Source: Hydrogenimonas sp. (lineage in GTDB: Bacteria; Campylobacterota; Campylobacteria; Campylobacterales; Hydrogenimonadaceae). From it: DNA of 8,394 bases. This document shows, piece after piece, positions 1 to 5,470 of the stretch (position 1 is the stretch's first letter; each line of letters starts with the position of its first letter). Location of the stretch: contig NZ_JAOZOZ010000068.1 of assembly GCF_029933015.1 (NCBI RefSeq), positions 1 to 8,394 on the forward strand, read 5' to 3'. Below the pieces are notes generated by a model that was not told the origin of the DNA, made no database searches, and saw nothing but the letters and a program-made list of their open reading frames with translations. Position numbers and translations under genes: made by a program.

Positions 1-37
1 GCAGCAGCGCGGCGGCGACATATTCGAAAATCCTCAT
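1..37 (-). CDS. 5' end of an unidentified gene downstream of murG (partial)
   Basis: Only the first 12 codons are in the window, reading MRIFEYVAAALL. The ATG overlaps the murG stop in an ATGA arrangement, which usually means translational coupling. A purine-rich Shine-Dalgarno stretch containing AGGAG (positions 47-43) sits 5 nt upstream of the ATG. The visible residues are mostly hydrophobic, so this could be the start of a membrane segment or signal peptide, but that is too little to name a family. It should be the next gene of the ftsW-dUTPase-murG operon. Confidence 0.55.
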   Translation of the reverse strand, partial: MRIFEYVAAALL

Positions 38-1083
38 CCTCTCTCCTCTCCAAGAATCGCATCGACGACGATCTTCGCCCCTTTCGGCTCGATCAGGTCG
101 GCCAGATTCTCGGAAACCGACGCGATGTCGCTTTCCAGAATCTCCAGAAGAACGCCGCTCTCCAGCGCCTCCTGGCGAACGACCCATCCGGCGCGGCGCT
201 CGGCGAGATAGCGGGCGTTGTGGTACTGATGGTCGCCGGCGGCGTAGGGGTAGGGAACGAAAAGGGTGGGAATGCGGTTGGCGGCCAGTTCCCAGAGAGT
301 GCTGGCGCCGGCGCGGCTGACGGCGCAATCGGCGGCGGCGATCTTTGTATGGATCGCTCTGTCGAAAGCGAAAACGTCGGCCTCGATGCCGAGCGACCCG
401 TAGGCATCCCTGATGCGCTCGTAATCGGAAGCGCCCGTCTGATGAATGATGGCGATACCGCGGCGATGCAGACGGGGGGCCATCTTCAGAGCGAAGTCGT
501 TGATGGCCCGGGCACCCTGGCTGCCTCCCAGAAATATGACACTTTTGATCTCTGTGCGAATCCGTGCCGTCTCGAAAAAGATATCGGCCACCGGATAGTC
601 GATTCTCCCTTCTCCGTAGGAGGAGAAAAAGCGTCGCGCGAAGGGTTTCAGAAGCCTGTTGAGACGACCGCTGACGGCGTTTTGCTCGTGGATATAGAGG
701 GGGATACCCGAAAGAATCGCTGCGAAGGAGGCGGGTGCCGCCGAAAAGCCTCCCACGCTCAGTACGGCTTGGATACGATGTTTTTTCATGAAATGGCGGG
801 CCCGCTTCGCGGCTTTGAGCATCTGCAGAATGGACGACATCTTTTCGAAGCCTCTGCGATTCACGACACCCCGTGTCGGCAGAAAGAGACGGTTCTCAAA
901 CGTCTCGTCGTCACCGAACCACGCCCGATCCTGGCCACTTTCGCTGCCGATGTAGAAGGGTCGGATACCTCGCCCCAGAAGCTCCTCTTTCACCGCACGC
1001 ACGATCGCCAGATGTCCGCCCGTACCGCCGCCGGTTAGGAGTATTGAGTGTTGAGTGTTGAGTGTTGAGTTTTTGGGACTCAA
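34..1083 (-). CDS. murG: UDP-GlcNAc:undecaprenyl-PP-MurNAc-pentapeptide GlcNAc transferase MurG
   Basis: MurG is the GT-B glycosyltransferase on the inner face of the cytoplasmic membrane that converts lipid I to lipid II, the last cytoplasmic step of peptidoglycan precursor synthesis. The 349-residue length is normal. Visible signatures are the N-terminal glycine loop LLTGGGTGGH (15-24), VLSVGGFSAAP (107-117), IHEQNAVSGRLNR (131-143), the second-domain loop FLGGSQGARAIN (184-195), and the UDP-GlcNAc site SRAGASTLWEL (256-266) followed by PYPYAAGDHQYHNA (277-290). The start is TTG at 1083-1081. The dUTPase stop TAA lies in the same frame only 6 nt upstream, and no ATG or GTG occurs before the glycine loop. 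A GGAG at 1096-1093 sits 9 nt before the TTG. Residues 5-13 (NSTLNTQHS) are encoded by a heptamer tandem repeat and are not expected to be conserved. The gene is 3 nt downstream of the dUTPase gene and overlaps the next gene by 4 nt. Confidence 0.95.
   Translation of the reverse strand: MSPKNSTLNTQHSILLTGGGTGGHLAIVRAVKEELLGRGIRPFYIGSESGQDRAWFGDDETFENRLFLPTRGVVNRRGFEKMSSILQMLKAAKRARHFMKKHRIQAVLSVGGFSAAPASFAAILSGIPLYIHEQNAVSGRLNRLLKPFARRFFSSYGEGRIDYPVADIFFETARIRTEIKSVIFLGGSQGARAINDFALKMAPRLHRRGIAIIHQTGASDYERIRDAYGSLGIEADVFAFDRAIHTKIAAADCAVSRAGASTLWELAANRIPTLFVPYPYAAGDHQYHNARYLAERRAGWVVRQEALESGVLLEILESDIASVSENLADLIEPKGAKIVVDAILGEERG
1044..1071. repeat. Heptanucleotide tandem repeat (TTGAGTG), four copies
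   Basis: On the plus strand there are three exact TTGAGTG units (1044-1050, 1051-1057, 1058-1064) and a fourth unit ending TTGAGTT (1065-1071). A degenerate copy may precede them. The array lies inside the murG reading frame, between its TTG start and the glycine loop. The unit length is not a multiple of three, so gain or loss of one unit would shift the frame between the start codon and the enzyme body. Confidence 0.9.
1065..1083 (-). promoter_or_regulatory. Potential mRNA hairpin over the murG start codon
   Basis: In the murG message the first six bases from the start codon, UUGAGU (1083-1078), are complementary to ACUCAA (1070-1065), with a 7-nt loop. Three further ACUCAA copies lie at 1063-1058, 1056-1051 and 1049-1044 in the repeat array, so the start codon could pair in four registers. 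The stem is only 6 bp and weak. A regulatory role is inference. Confidence 0.35.
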
Positions 1084-1086
1084 AAT

Positions 1087-1791
1087 TTATCGCTCCGTGG
1101 CTTTGGCGTACTCTTTTTCCAGCATGTCGAGCAGGGCGTCGTAGGTGATGTCGGGAGTCTGGGCCAGGATCTCCTGGAGCACCACGTTGTCCTCCCTGCC
1201 GTTCCAAACCTTGGTGTAGGTGCCCTCTTTGTAGCCGTGCTGCTGGCGAAACTGGTTGAGGGCGTTTTTGCCGATATAGAGACGGTAGAGCTCGCCGAAA
1301 TCCATCCCCACCGCATCGACACACTCCCAGAACTGCTCCAGCAGCTCTTCGAGGTATTCGCGACTGTCGCTTTTGATCAGAGCCAGCGCCATCAGGTTTT
1401 CGAAGGGCTCCAGCAGCGTTTCGATGCGGGCGTCGTCCTTTTCGCTCCACGACTCCGGCAGTCTGACGGCGCTCTCTTTCATCGTCGTCAGCGCCAGTTT
1501 CGCCGCCTCTTCAGGCGTATTGAAACGCAAAATGTAGCTCATCACGAAATGCCAGATATCGACCATCTCGATCCTGATGTTCTCCAGATCGATCCCGCCG
1601 GCGATGTTTTTCCAGTGTTTCCACGAAAAGCTGTCGATCAGTTCCGCACTCTCCATGACGATGCAGCGCTTCCAGTTGATCACCTTTCCCTGCTTCGTCA
1701 CACCTTCCCGCCACCTGGGTCCGTTGGTATCGTCGTTCAGCCGGTTCTGCAGGGCGAACATCTCTTTCAGTTTTTTAAGCTTGTCATCCAT
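1087..1791 (-). CDS. dut: Dimeric all-alpha dUTP diphosphatase (dUTPase)
   Basis: Hydrolyses dUTP to dUMP and pyrophosphate in the cytoplasm, keeping uracil out of DNA and supplying dUMP for thymidylate synthesis. The 234-residue protein belongs to the all-alpha NTP pyrophosphohydrolase superfamily, dimeric dUTPase family, as found in Campylobacter; it is not the common trimeric beta-fold enzyme. The metal-binding acidic pairs are visible as ExxE (E47 and E50 in VMESAELID) and ExxD (E75 and D78 in IEMVDIWHF). The C-terminal nucleotide-binding signature is K175-NALNQFRQQHGY-K188, followed by EGTYTKVW. The ATG at 1791-1789 has GAGGAG (1802-1797) 5 nt upstream. The gene lies between ftsW and murG. 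The murG start is 3 nt after its stop, whereas a 146-bp hairpin-rich gap separates it from ftsW. I would expect ftsW and murG to be closer or adjacent in this phylum, so the dUTPase gene looks inserted. Confidence 0.9.
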   Translation of the reverse strand: MDDKLKKLKEMFALQNRLNDDTNGPRWREGVTKQGKVINWKRCIVMESAELIDSFSWKHWKNIAGGIDLENIRIEMVDIWHFVMSYILRFNTPEEAAKLALTTMKESAVRLPESWSEKDDARIETLLEPFENLMALALIKSDSREYLEELLEQFWECVDAVGMDFGELYRLYIGKNALNQFRQQHGYKEGTYTKVWNGREDNVVLQEILAQTPDITYDALLDMLEKEYAKATER

Positions 1792-1819
1792 CTCGACTCC
1801 TCATAGTTATGCAAATCCC

Positions 1820-1845
1820 TGACGTTCCTCATCAATGGAACGTCA
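1820..1845. repeat. Inverted repeat upstream of the dUTPase gene (9-bp stem)
   Basis: TGACGTTCC (1820-1828) and GGAACGTCA (1837-1845) are perfect inverted repeats around an 8-nt loop. No T-tract follows on either strand, so this is not an ordinary intrinsic terminator. It lies 18 nt upstream of the dUTPase Shine-Dalgarno and could be an RNA stem-loop in the ftsW-dUTPase message or a protein-binding dyad. Confidence 0.7.
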
Positions 1846-1848
1846 TCT

Positions 1849-1866
1849 CGAAAGCGTCGGCTTTCG
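1849..1866. repeat. Inverted repeat, 7-bp stem with GTCG tetraloop
   Basis: CGAAAGC (1849-1855) pairs with GCTTTCG (1860-1866) around GTCG. It is the middle one of three hairpins in the ftsW-dUTPase gap and lies 3 nt from the neighbouring stem. No T-tract follows. Function unknown. Confidence 0.6.
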
Positions 1867-1903
1867 TAGCTTCAGGGAGATGTGGGAAACGCTCAGTCCC
1901 CGC

Positions 1904-1931
1904 CAAGCCGATGGGCTTTGCCCATGGCTTG
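1904..1931. repeat. Long hairpin immediately downstream of the ftsW stop
   Basis: CAAGCC (1904-1909), a bulged G (1910) and ATGGGC (1911-1916) pair with GCCCAT (1920-1925) and GGCTTG (1926-1931) around a 3-nt loop, giving 12 base pairs with one bulge. In the ftsW transcript it begins 6 nt after the stop codon. No U-run follows in that direction, so a canonical Rho-independent terminator is not supported. It could act as a 3'-end stabiliser, a processing site or a partial attenuator between ftsW and the dUTPase gene. Confidence 0.65.
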
Positions 1932-1937
1932 TTTCAT

Positions 1938-3119
1938 TCATAATTTCGCTTCTTTGCTCATGGAGAGCGCCAGACCGATGCCGACCGACAGGGCGACGAT
2001 CTGGGATCCCCCGTAGCTCAGAAAGGGCACGGCGATTCCCTTGAGCGGAATGACGCCGCTGATGCCCAGCGCGTTGATCAGAAAGGCGAACCCTATGATC
2101 ATCGCAAGACCCGAACAGTAGAGATAGTAGATGTTGTTCCTGACCCTGCCCGCGATCTTCAGCAGCCTGTATATCACGAAAAGCAGCAGCATGACCACGG
2201 CCAGCACACCCACGACACCGATCTCCTCGGCCATCCCCGCCAGTACGAAGTCGGTATGCACTTCACTCAGAAAACCCAGCTTCAGCACGCCGTTGCCCAG
2301 CCCCACGCCAAAAAGCCCTCCATGATGGATCGCATGAAGCGAGTTGCTCACCTGGTAGGGCTCTTCGGCCAGGCTCACTTTCGGAACCGCATGGGCCCAC
2401 TGGGGGAAAATCTTCGCGATGGCGTTCTGGAGCATGAACCACCATCCCTTGAAGCGTTCGATCCGGTGGGGCGAGGTGACGATGAAGCCCACGACCCCCA
2501 CCAGTGCCACCAGAATCGAAAGACCGAAGATCCGTATGCTGCTTCCTGCGAAAATCATCATGAACAGAAGCGTCGCCGCCAGCACGACCACCTGTCCCAG
2601 GTCGTTCTGGAAGATCGCGATGATGAACATGATCGCGGCGAAGACGATGATATAGGGCAGCAGCAGAAACAGCTCCTCTTTGAGCGTGTAGCGCACATCC
2701 TCGGAGCGTGCCGCGTGTTTTGGCAGAACGCGCCTGGAGAAGCTCCACGCAAGGAAAAAGACGAAACCCACCTTGAAAAACTCCACGGGCGCCAACGATA
2801 CGGGACCCAGCCGGATCCACCGCTTCGCCCCGCCCACCTCTCTGGCGATCTGCTCGGGCAGGAAGGGGGTGGCGACCATCAGCAGAGCGGAAACGATCAG
2901 CAGCGTGAAGCCGATCCATACCACGGTCCTGCCCGGATCCTGCCGAGCTATGAACCACATCAGAACGATTCCCGCCATCCCCGCCACGAACTGGCGAAGC
3001 AGAAAATGGTAGGGCGGTGCATTGTAGAGAAGTACCGTATAGGCCGAAAGCGAATAGCTGAAAATGATGCCGATCACGATCAGTGTGACGGCGGCGAGAA
3101 AGAGTGGGCGATCGATCAT
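1938..3119 (-). CDS. ftsW: SEDS-family peptidoglycan polymerase FtsW (septal)
   Basis: FtsW polymerises lipid II into glycan strands at the division septum together with its class B PBP partner (FtsI). The 393-residue product is strongly hydrophobic with about ten membrane segments. SEDS signatures are GGAKRWIRLGPVSLAPVEFFK (in two parts, residues 96-116), QNDLGQ (171-176), PYQVSNSLHAIHHGGLFGVG (254-273), EVHTDFVLAGMAEEIGVVG (286-304) with the conserved Asp of HTD at 290, and PFLSYGGSQI (365-374). I chose ATG at 3119 (MIDRPLF). An in-frame extension to 3197 exists, but its 26 extra residues are polar and unlike family N-termini and run into the divergent gene. The Shine-Dalgarno is weak (AAAGAA region). 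RodA is the alternative within the family; proximity to murG and the presence of an ftsI-like gene favour FtsW. It is the first gene of the minus-strand operon. Confidence 0.9.
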   Translation of the reverse strand: MIDRPLFLAAVTLIVIGIIFSYSLSAYTVLLYNAPPYHFLLRQFVAGMAGIVLMWFIARQDPGRTVVWIGFTLLIVSALLMVATPFLPEQIAREVGGAKRWIRLGPVSLAPVEFFKVGFVFFLAWSFSRRVLPKHAARSEDVRYTLKEELFLLLPYIIVFAAIMFIIAIFQNDLGQVVVLAATLLFMMIFAGSSIRIFGLSILVALVGVVGFIVTSPHRIERFKGWWFMLQNAIAKIFPQWAHAVPKVSLAEEPYQVSNSLHAIHHGGLFGVGLGNGVLKLGFLSEVHTDFVLAGMAEEIGVVGVLAVVMLLLFVIYRLLKIAGRVRNNIYYLYCSGLAMIIGFAFLINALGISGVIPLKGIAVPFLSYGGSQIVALSVGIGLALSMSKEAKL

Positions 3120-3155
3120 ACGGTTTGTTCTTTTGAAATGGCATTGGAATTTTGT

Positions 3156-3161
3156 TATTAT
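3156..3161 (+). promoter_or_regulatory. Candidate -10 (TATTAT) for the glucosaminidase lipoprotein gene
   Basis: TATTAT on the plus strand ends 5 nt before the chosen ATG (3167), inside an AT-rich island in otherwise GC-rich sequence. A start site 6-7 nt downstream of a -10 would fall on or beside the ATG, which would make the message leaderless. No good -35 is seen, and -35 elements are poorly conserved in Campylobacterota. Confidence 0.35.
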
Positions 3162-3162
3162 A
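3157..3162 (-). promoter_or_regulatory. Candidate -10 (TATAAT) for ftsW
   Basis: An exact TATAAT on the minus strand, 37 nt upstream of the ftsW ATG, predicts a leader of roughly 30 nt. It occupies almost the same bases as the candidate plus-strand -10, in the 47-bp gap between ftsW and the divergent gene. No clear -35 is seen. Confidence 0.5.
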
Positions 3163-3166
3163 TGTA

Positions 3167-4135
3167 ATGTTAACTGATAAGAAGGTTTGCTTTTCACGCA
3201 TTTTTTCCATACCTTTCGTTACTCTCTCTCTTCTCTTTTTCGCAGGTTGCGAAACCCCGGTCACGAAAGAGGAGAAAAAGGCCAAAGAGCCGAAATTTCT
3301 TCGCTATACCGTCAAATCCTACATGCAGACCATCCAGATCCTGGACAATCTCGGCTATACGAAAAAAGCCTTCGAAAAAGGGCTCGAAACGATCCCAAAC
3401 ATCGAACTGACCCGCATCTCGAGACGATGGTCCGACGAGGCGAAGAACATCCCCATCGAAGTGAAAAAGAGTATCTTCCTGAGACTTCTGGCGTCCGGTG
3501 CGCTGAGGGCGAACCGGGAGATCGCCGAAGAGCGCCGGAAACTGATGGACATTCTCAAAAAAATCCCGGAAGCCCCCGTCTCCAGAAAAGAGAGCCGATG
3601 GCTCAGAGAACTCGCCCTCAAATACAAGGTCATCAAAAAAAGAAACGATATACTCACGCCCCAAAAGCTCAAAGAGCTCACGCTGCGGGTCGATATCGTC
3701 CCCCCTTCACTGATTCTCGCCCAGGGCGCGGTGGAGAGCGGCTGGGGGACCTCCCGTTTCGCCGCCGAGGGAAACGCTCTCTTCGGGCAGTGGAGTTTCA
3801 GCGAAACCTCCATCAAGCCGAAAGAGCAGAGAACCCGGCTTGGCAACTACGGCCTCGCCTCTTTCCGGACACCTCTCGACTCGATCCGGGCCTACCTGCT
3901 CAACCTCAACACCCATCCGGCCTACCGCCGGTTTCGCGAGCTGAGAGCCAGACTCCGCAGTGAAAATCGACCGCTCTCCGGCACGGAGCTGGCCCCGACG
4001 CTCGAGAGCTACTCCGAAAGGGGCGAAGCCTATATCCAGGAACTCCTCACGGTGATCCGCGCCAACAACCTCCAATGGCTCGACAGGGCGAAACTGAGCG
4101 ACAACGCTCCTGTTATCATCCATCCGGACGCCTGA
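3167..4135 (+). CDS. Bax-like lipoprotein with GH73 N-acetylglucosaminidase domain
   Basis: A predicted peptidoglycan hydrolase (mannosyl-glycoprotein endo-beta-N-acetylglucosaminidase-like, Bax branch), probably membrane-anchored and facing the periplasm. From ATG 3167 it is 322 residues. The N-terminus has basic residues (KK, R), a hydrophobic core and FFAGC, with lipobox Cys at 28. Residues about 35-160 are charged and probably helical, of unknown role. The GH73 domain covers about 165-305: VDIVPPSLILAQGAVESGWG with the probable catalytic Glu at 190, then SRFAAEGNALFGQWSF, YGLASFRTPLDSIRAYLLNL and YSERGEAYIQEL. The start is uncertain: no Shine-Dalgarno precedes the ATG, and a TTG at 3152 would add five residues. 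It is divergent from ftsW and lies 61 bp upstream of flgB, with a sigma-54 promoter between. This position suggests a role in opening the wall for the flagellar rod, as the GH73 domain of two-domain FlgJ proteins does, or a general Bax-type role. Confidence 0.82.
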   Translation: MLTDKKVCFSRIFSIPFVTLSLLFFAGCETPVTKEEKKAKEPKFLRYTVKSYMQTIQILDNLGYTKKAFEKGLETIPNIELTRISRRWSDEAKNIPIEVKKSIFLRLLASGALRANREIAEERRKLMDILKKIPEAPVSRKESRWLRELALKYKVIKKRNDILTPQKLKELTLRVDIVPPSLILAQGAVESGWGTSRFAAEGNALFGQWSFSETSIKPKEQRTRLGNYGLASFRTPLDSIRAYLLNLNTHPAYRRFRELRARLRSENRPLSGTELAPTLESYSERGEAYIQELLTVIRANNLQWLDRAKLSDNAPVIIHPDA

Positions 4136-4147
4136 TTTTTCCTTTTT

Positions 4148-4163
4148 GGGAACGTTTTTTGCT
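4148..4163 (+). promoter_or_regulatory. Sigma-54 (RpoN) promoter for flgB-flgC-fliE
   Basis: GGGAACGTTTTTTGCT matches the sigma-54 consensus TGGCACG-N4-TTGCW at 10 of 12 specified positions. It has the invariant GG (4149-4150) and GC (4161-4162) at the required spacing. The predicted start near 4174 gives a leader of about 23 nt containing the flgB Shine-Dalgarno. Sigma-54 control through FlgS/FlgR is known for rod and hook genes in Campylobacter and Helicobacter. The site begins 12 nt after the stop of the preceding glucosaminidase gene, so that gene is outside the sigma-54 unit. Confidence 0.88.
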
Positions 4164-4196
4164 TGTTTTCATGCAACCCAACGGAAGGATTTTGTA

Positions 4197-4619
4197 ATGG
4201 AGATAAGCCGCGTCCACGGACTGATGGCCAGGGGACTCGATTACCGCGCGCTGCGCCAGGATATGATCAGCTCCAACATCGCCAATGTCGACACACCCAA
4301 CTACAAAGCCCGGGATATCTCGTTCGAAAACCTTCTCGTCGACGAAAAACGGCGCATCTTTCCAAAACGCTCCGCCACACTCGAAATGGCCGTCACCGAC
4401 AGTCACCATATCCGTTCCCCTCATGCGACCGGCGGCGAAAAAGCGGAAATCTTCTTTCGCGACGGACATCTGGCACGCAACGACGGCAACACGGTGGATC
4501 TGGACGTGGAGACGACCGAAATGGCGAAAAACACGGTCATGTACAACGCCCTGGTCGCCGCGCTCAAAAAAGACAGCGCCATCTTCAGAAGCGTCCTCGA
4601 CGCATCGGCCAAAATATAA
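4197..4619 (+). CDS. flgB: Flagellar proximal rod protein FlgB
   Basis: FlgB forms part of the proximal rod of the flagellar basal body in the periplasm and is exported by the flagellar type III system. The 140-residue length is typical. The N-terminal rod/hook signature is ALRQDMISSNIANVDTPNYK (18-37) followed by ARDISFENLL. The C-terminal part VDLDVETTEMAKNTVMYNAL (100-119) is the helix that packs in the rod core. The ATG at 4197 is preceded by AAGGA (4185-4189) at 7 nt; an in-frame TTG at 4146 is rejected because it would lie within the sigma-54 promoter. It is the first gene of the operon, 16 bp before flgC. Confidence 0.96.
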   Translation: MEISRVHGLMARGLDYRALRQDMISSNIANVDTPNYKARDISFENLLVDEKRRIFPKRSATLEMAVTDSHHIRSPHATGGEKAEIFFRDGHLARNDGNTVDLDVETTEMAKNTVMYNALVAALKKDSAIFRSVLDASAKI

Positions 4620-4635
4620 GTAGGAGGAAGTCGCC

Positions 4636-5130
4636 ATGGCATTCCTGAACAGTTTCGACATCAACGGATACGGTCTTTCTGCCCAGCGCTTCCGCGTCAA
4701 CGTCATCAGCGCCAACATCGCCAACGCCAACACGACCCGCACCGACGAGGGTGGCCCCTACCGGCGGCGCGAAGTGGTTTTCAAGGCTTTCAATTTCGAT
4801 AAAGTTTTACAGAGTAAAATAGGTAAAGATACGGAACTGCTCCCCTACTCCGACCCGCTGGAGGAAGGAACCGGGGGCACAAGCGCCAACCCGCCGGTCA
4901 TGGGCGTCCTCGTGGACAAAGTGGTGCGCGACGACAGGGAACCGAAAATGAAATACGATCCCTCCCACCCCGACGCCAACGCCGAAGGGTATGTGGCCTA
5001 TCCGAACATCAACCCGGTCATCGAAATGGCCGATCTTATCGAAGCGACCCGCGCCTATCAGGCCAACGTCGCGGCTTTCCAGAGTGTCAAAGCGATGGCC
5101 ACCAGCGCCATCGACATCTTAAGAGCGTAA
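4636..5130 (+). CDS. flgC: Flagellar proximal rod protein FlgC
   Basis: FlgC is a proximal rod subunit that joins FlgB, FlgF and FlgG in the drive shaft. It has 164 residues. The N-terminal signature is QRFRVNVISANIANANTTRT (17-36), then GGPYRRREVVFKAF. The C-terminal signature is YVAYPNINPVIEMADLIEAT (119-138) followed by RAYQANVAAFQSVKAMATSAIDIL. The Shine-Dalgarno AGGAGG (4622-4627) lies 8 nt before the ATG. The gene is 16 bp after flgB and 14 bp before fliE. A small AT-rich patch (about 4785-4835) falls in the variable middle of the protein; I see no supported promoter there. Confidence 0.96.
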   Translation: MAFLNSFDINGYGLSAQRFRVNVISANIANANTTRTDEGGPYRRREVVFKAFNFDKVLQSKIGKDTELLPYSDPLEEGTGGTSANPPVMGVLVDKVVRDDREPKMKYDPSHPDANAEGYVAYPNINPVIEMADLIEATRAYQANVAAFQSVKAMATSAIDILRA

Positions 5131-5144
5131 GAACAGGGAGTATC

Positions 5145-5450
5145 ATGGACAAAAACGTTCAAGGCATCGGCCAACAACTCTCCACCAGCGACCTTCTGCA
5201 GGGCAAAAACAAAACGGCCAAAACGGAAGGGAAGGATTTCGGCGACGTTCTGAAAGAGACGCTGAACGAAGTCAACGAGCTGCAGAAAGAGGGACAGAAG
5301 GCGATGAGCGATATCGCGACGGGCCAGGTGAAGGATCTCCATCAGGCCGCCATCGCCATCGACAAAGCCGAACTCAGTATGAAAATGATGCTCGAAGTAC
5401 GCAACAAGGCGATCAATGCGTACAAAGAGATCCTCAGAACCCAGATCTAA
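5145..5450 (+). CDS. fliE: Flagellar hook-basal body complex protein FliE
   Basis: FliE is the connector between the MS ring/export gate and the proximal rod, and is the first substrate of the flagellar export apparatus. The 101-residue protein has the family layout: a polar N-terminus (1-30), then helices including KDFGDVLKETLNEVNELQKE (30-49). The conserved C-terminal half contains DLHQAAIAIDKAELSMKMML (64-83) and VRNKAINAYKEILRTQI (85-101). The Shine-Dalgarno AGGGAG (5135-5140) is 4 nt from the ATG. It is the third gene of the sigma-54 operon, 20 bp before the PBP gene. Confidence 0.96.
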   Translation: MDKNVQGIGQQLSTSDLLQGKNKTAKTEGKDFGDVLKETLNEVNELQKEGQKAMSDIATGQVKDLHQAAIAIDKAELSMKMMLEVRNKAINAYKEILRTQI

Positions 5451-5470
5451 CTTCAGACGAACACTACGAC

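Noticed and set aside
220..1038. 272-residue plus-strand frame opposite murG
   Set aside because: MurG motifs occupy the other strand in full, and the frame has no Shine-Dalgarno or recognisable motif.
1044..1071. Heptamer array as a CRISPR array or transposon end
   Set aside because: The units are contiguous 7-mers with no spacers, and there are no flanking inverted repeats or transposase.
2256..3167. 303-residue plus-strand frame opposite ftsW
   Set aside because: Extremely polar H/D/Q/R-rich sequence, the antisense image of a membrane protein.
3120..3197. N-terminal extension of FtsW to position 3197
   Set aside because: The extra 26 residues are polar and not SEDS-like, they cross the likely ftsW promoter, and they overlap the divergent gene. 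ATG 3119 gives the normal FtsW N-terminus.
4133..4160. T-rich run after the glucosaminidase gene as an intrinsic terminator
   Set aside because: No stable stem precedes the T-runs, and the stretch is explained by the sigma-54 promoter.
4797..4802. CGATAA in flgC as a sigma-28 -10 element
   Set aside because: No TAAA-type -35 at the required spacing; it falls in a short AT-rich coding patch.
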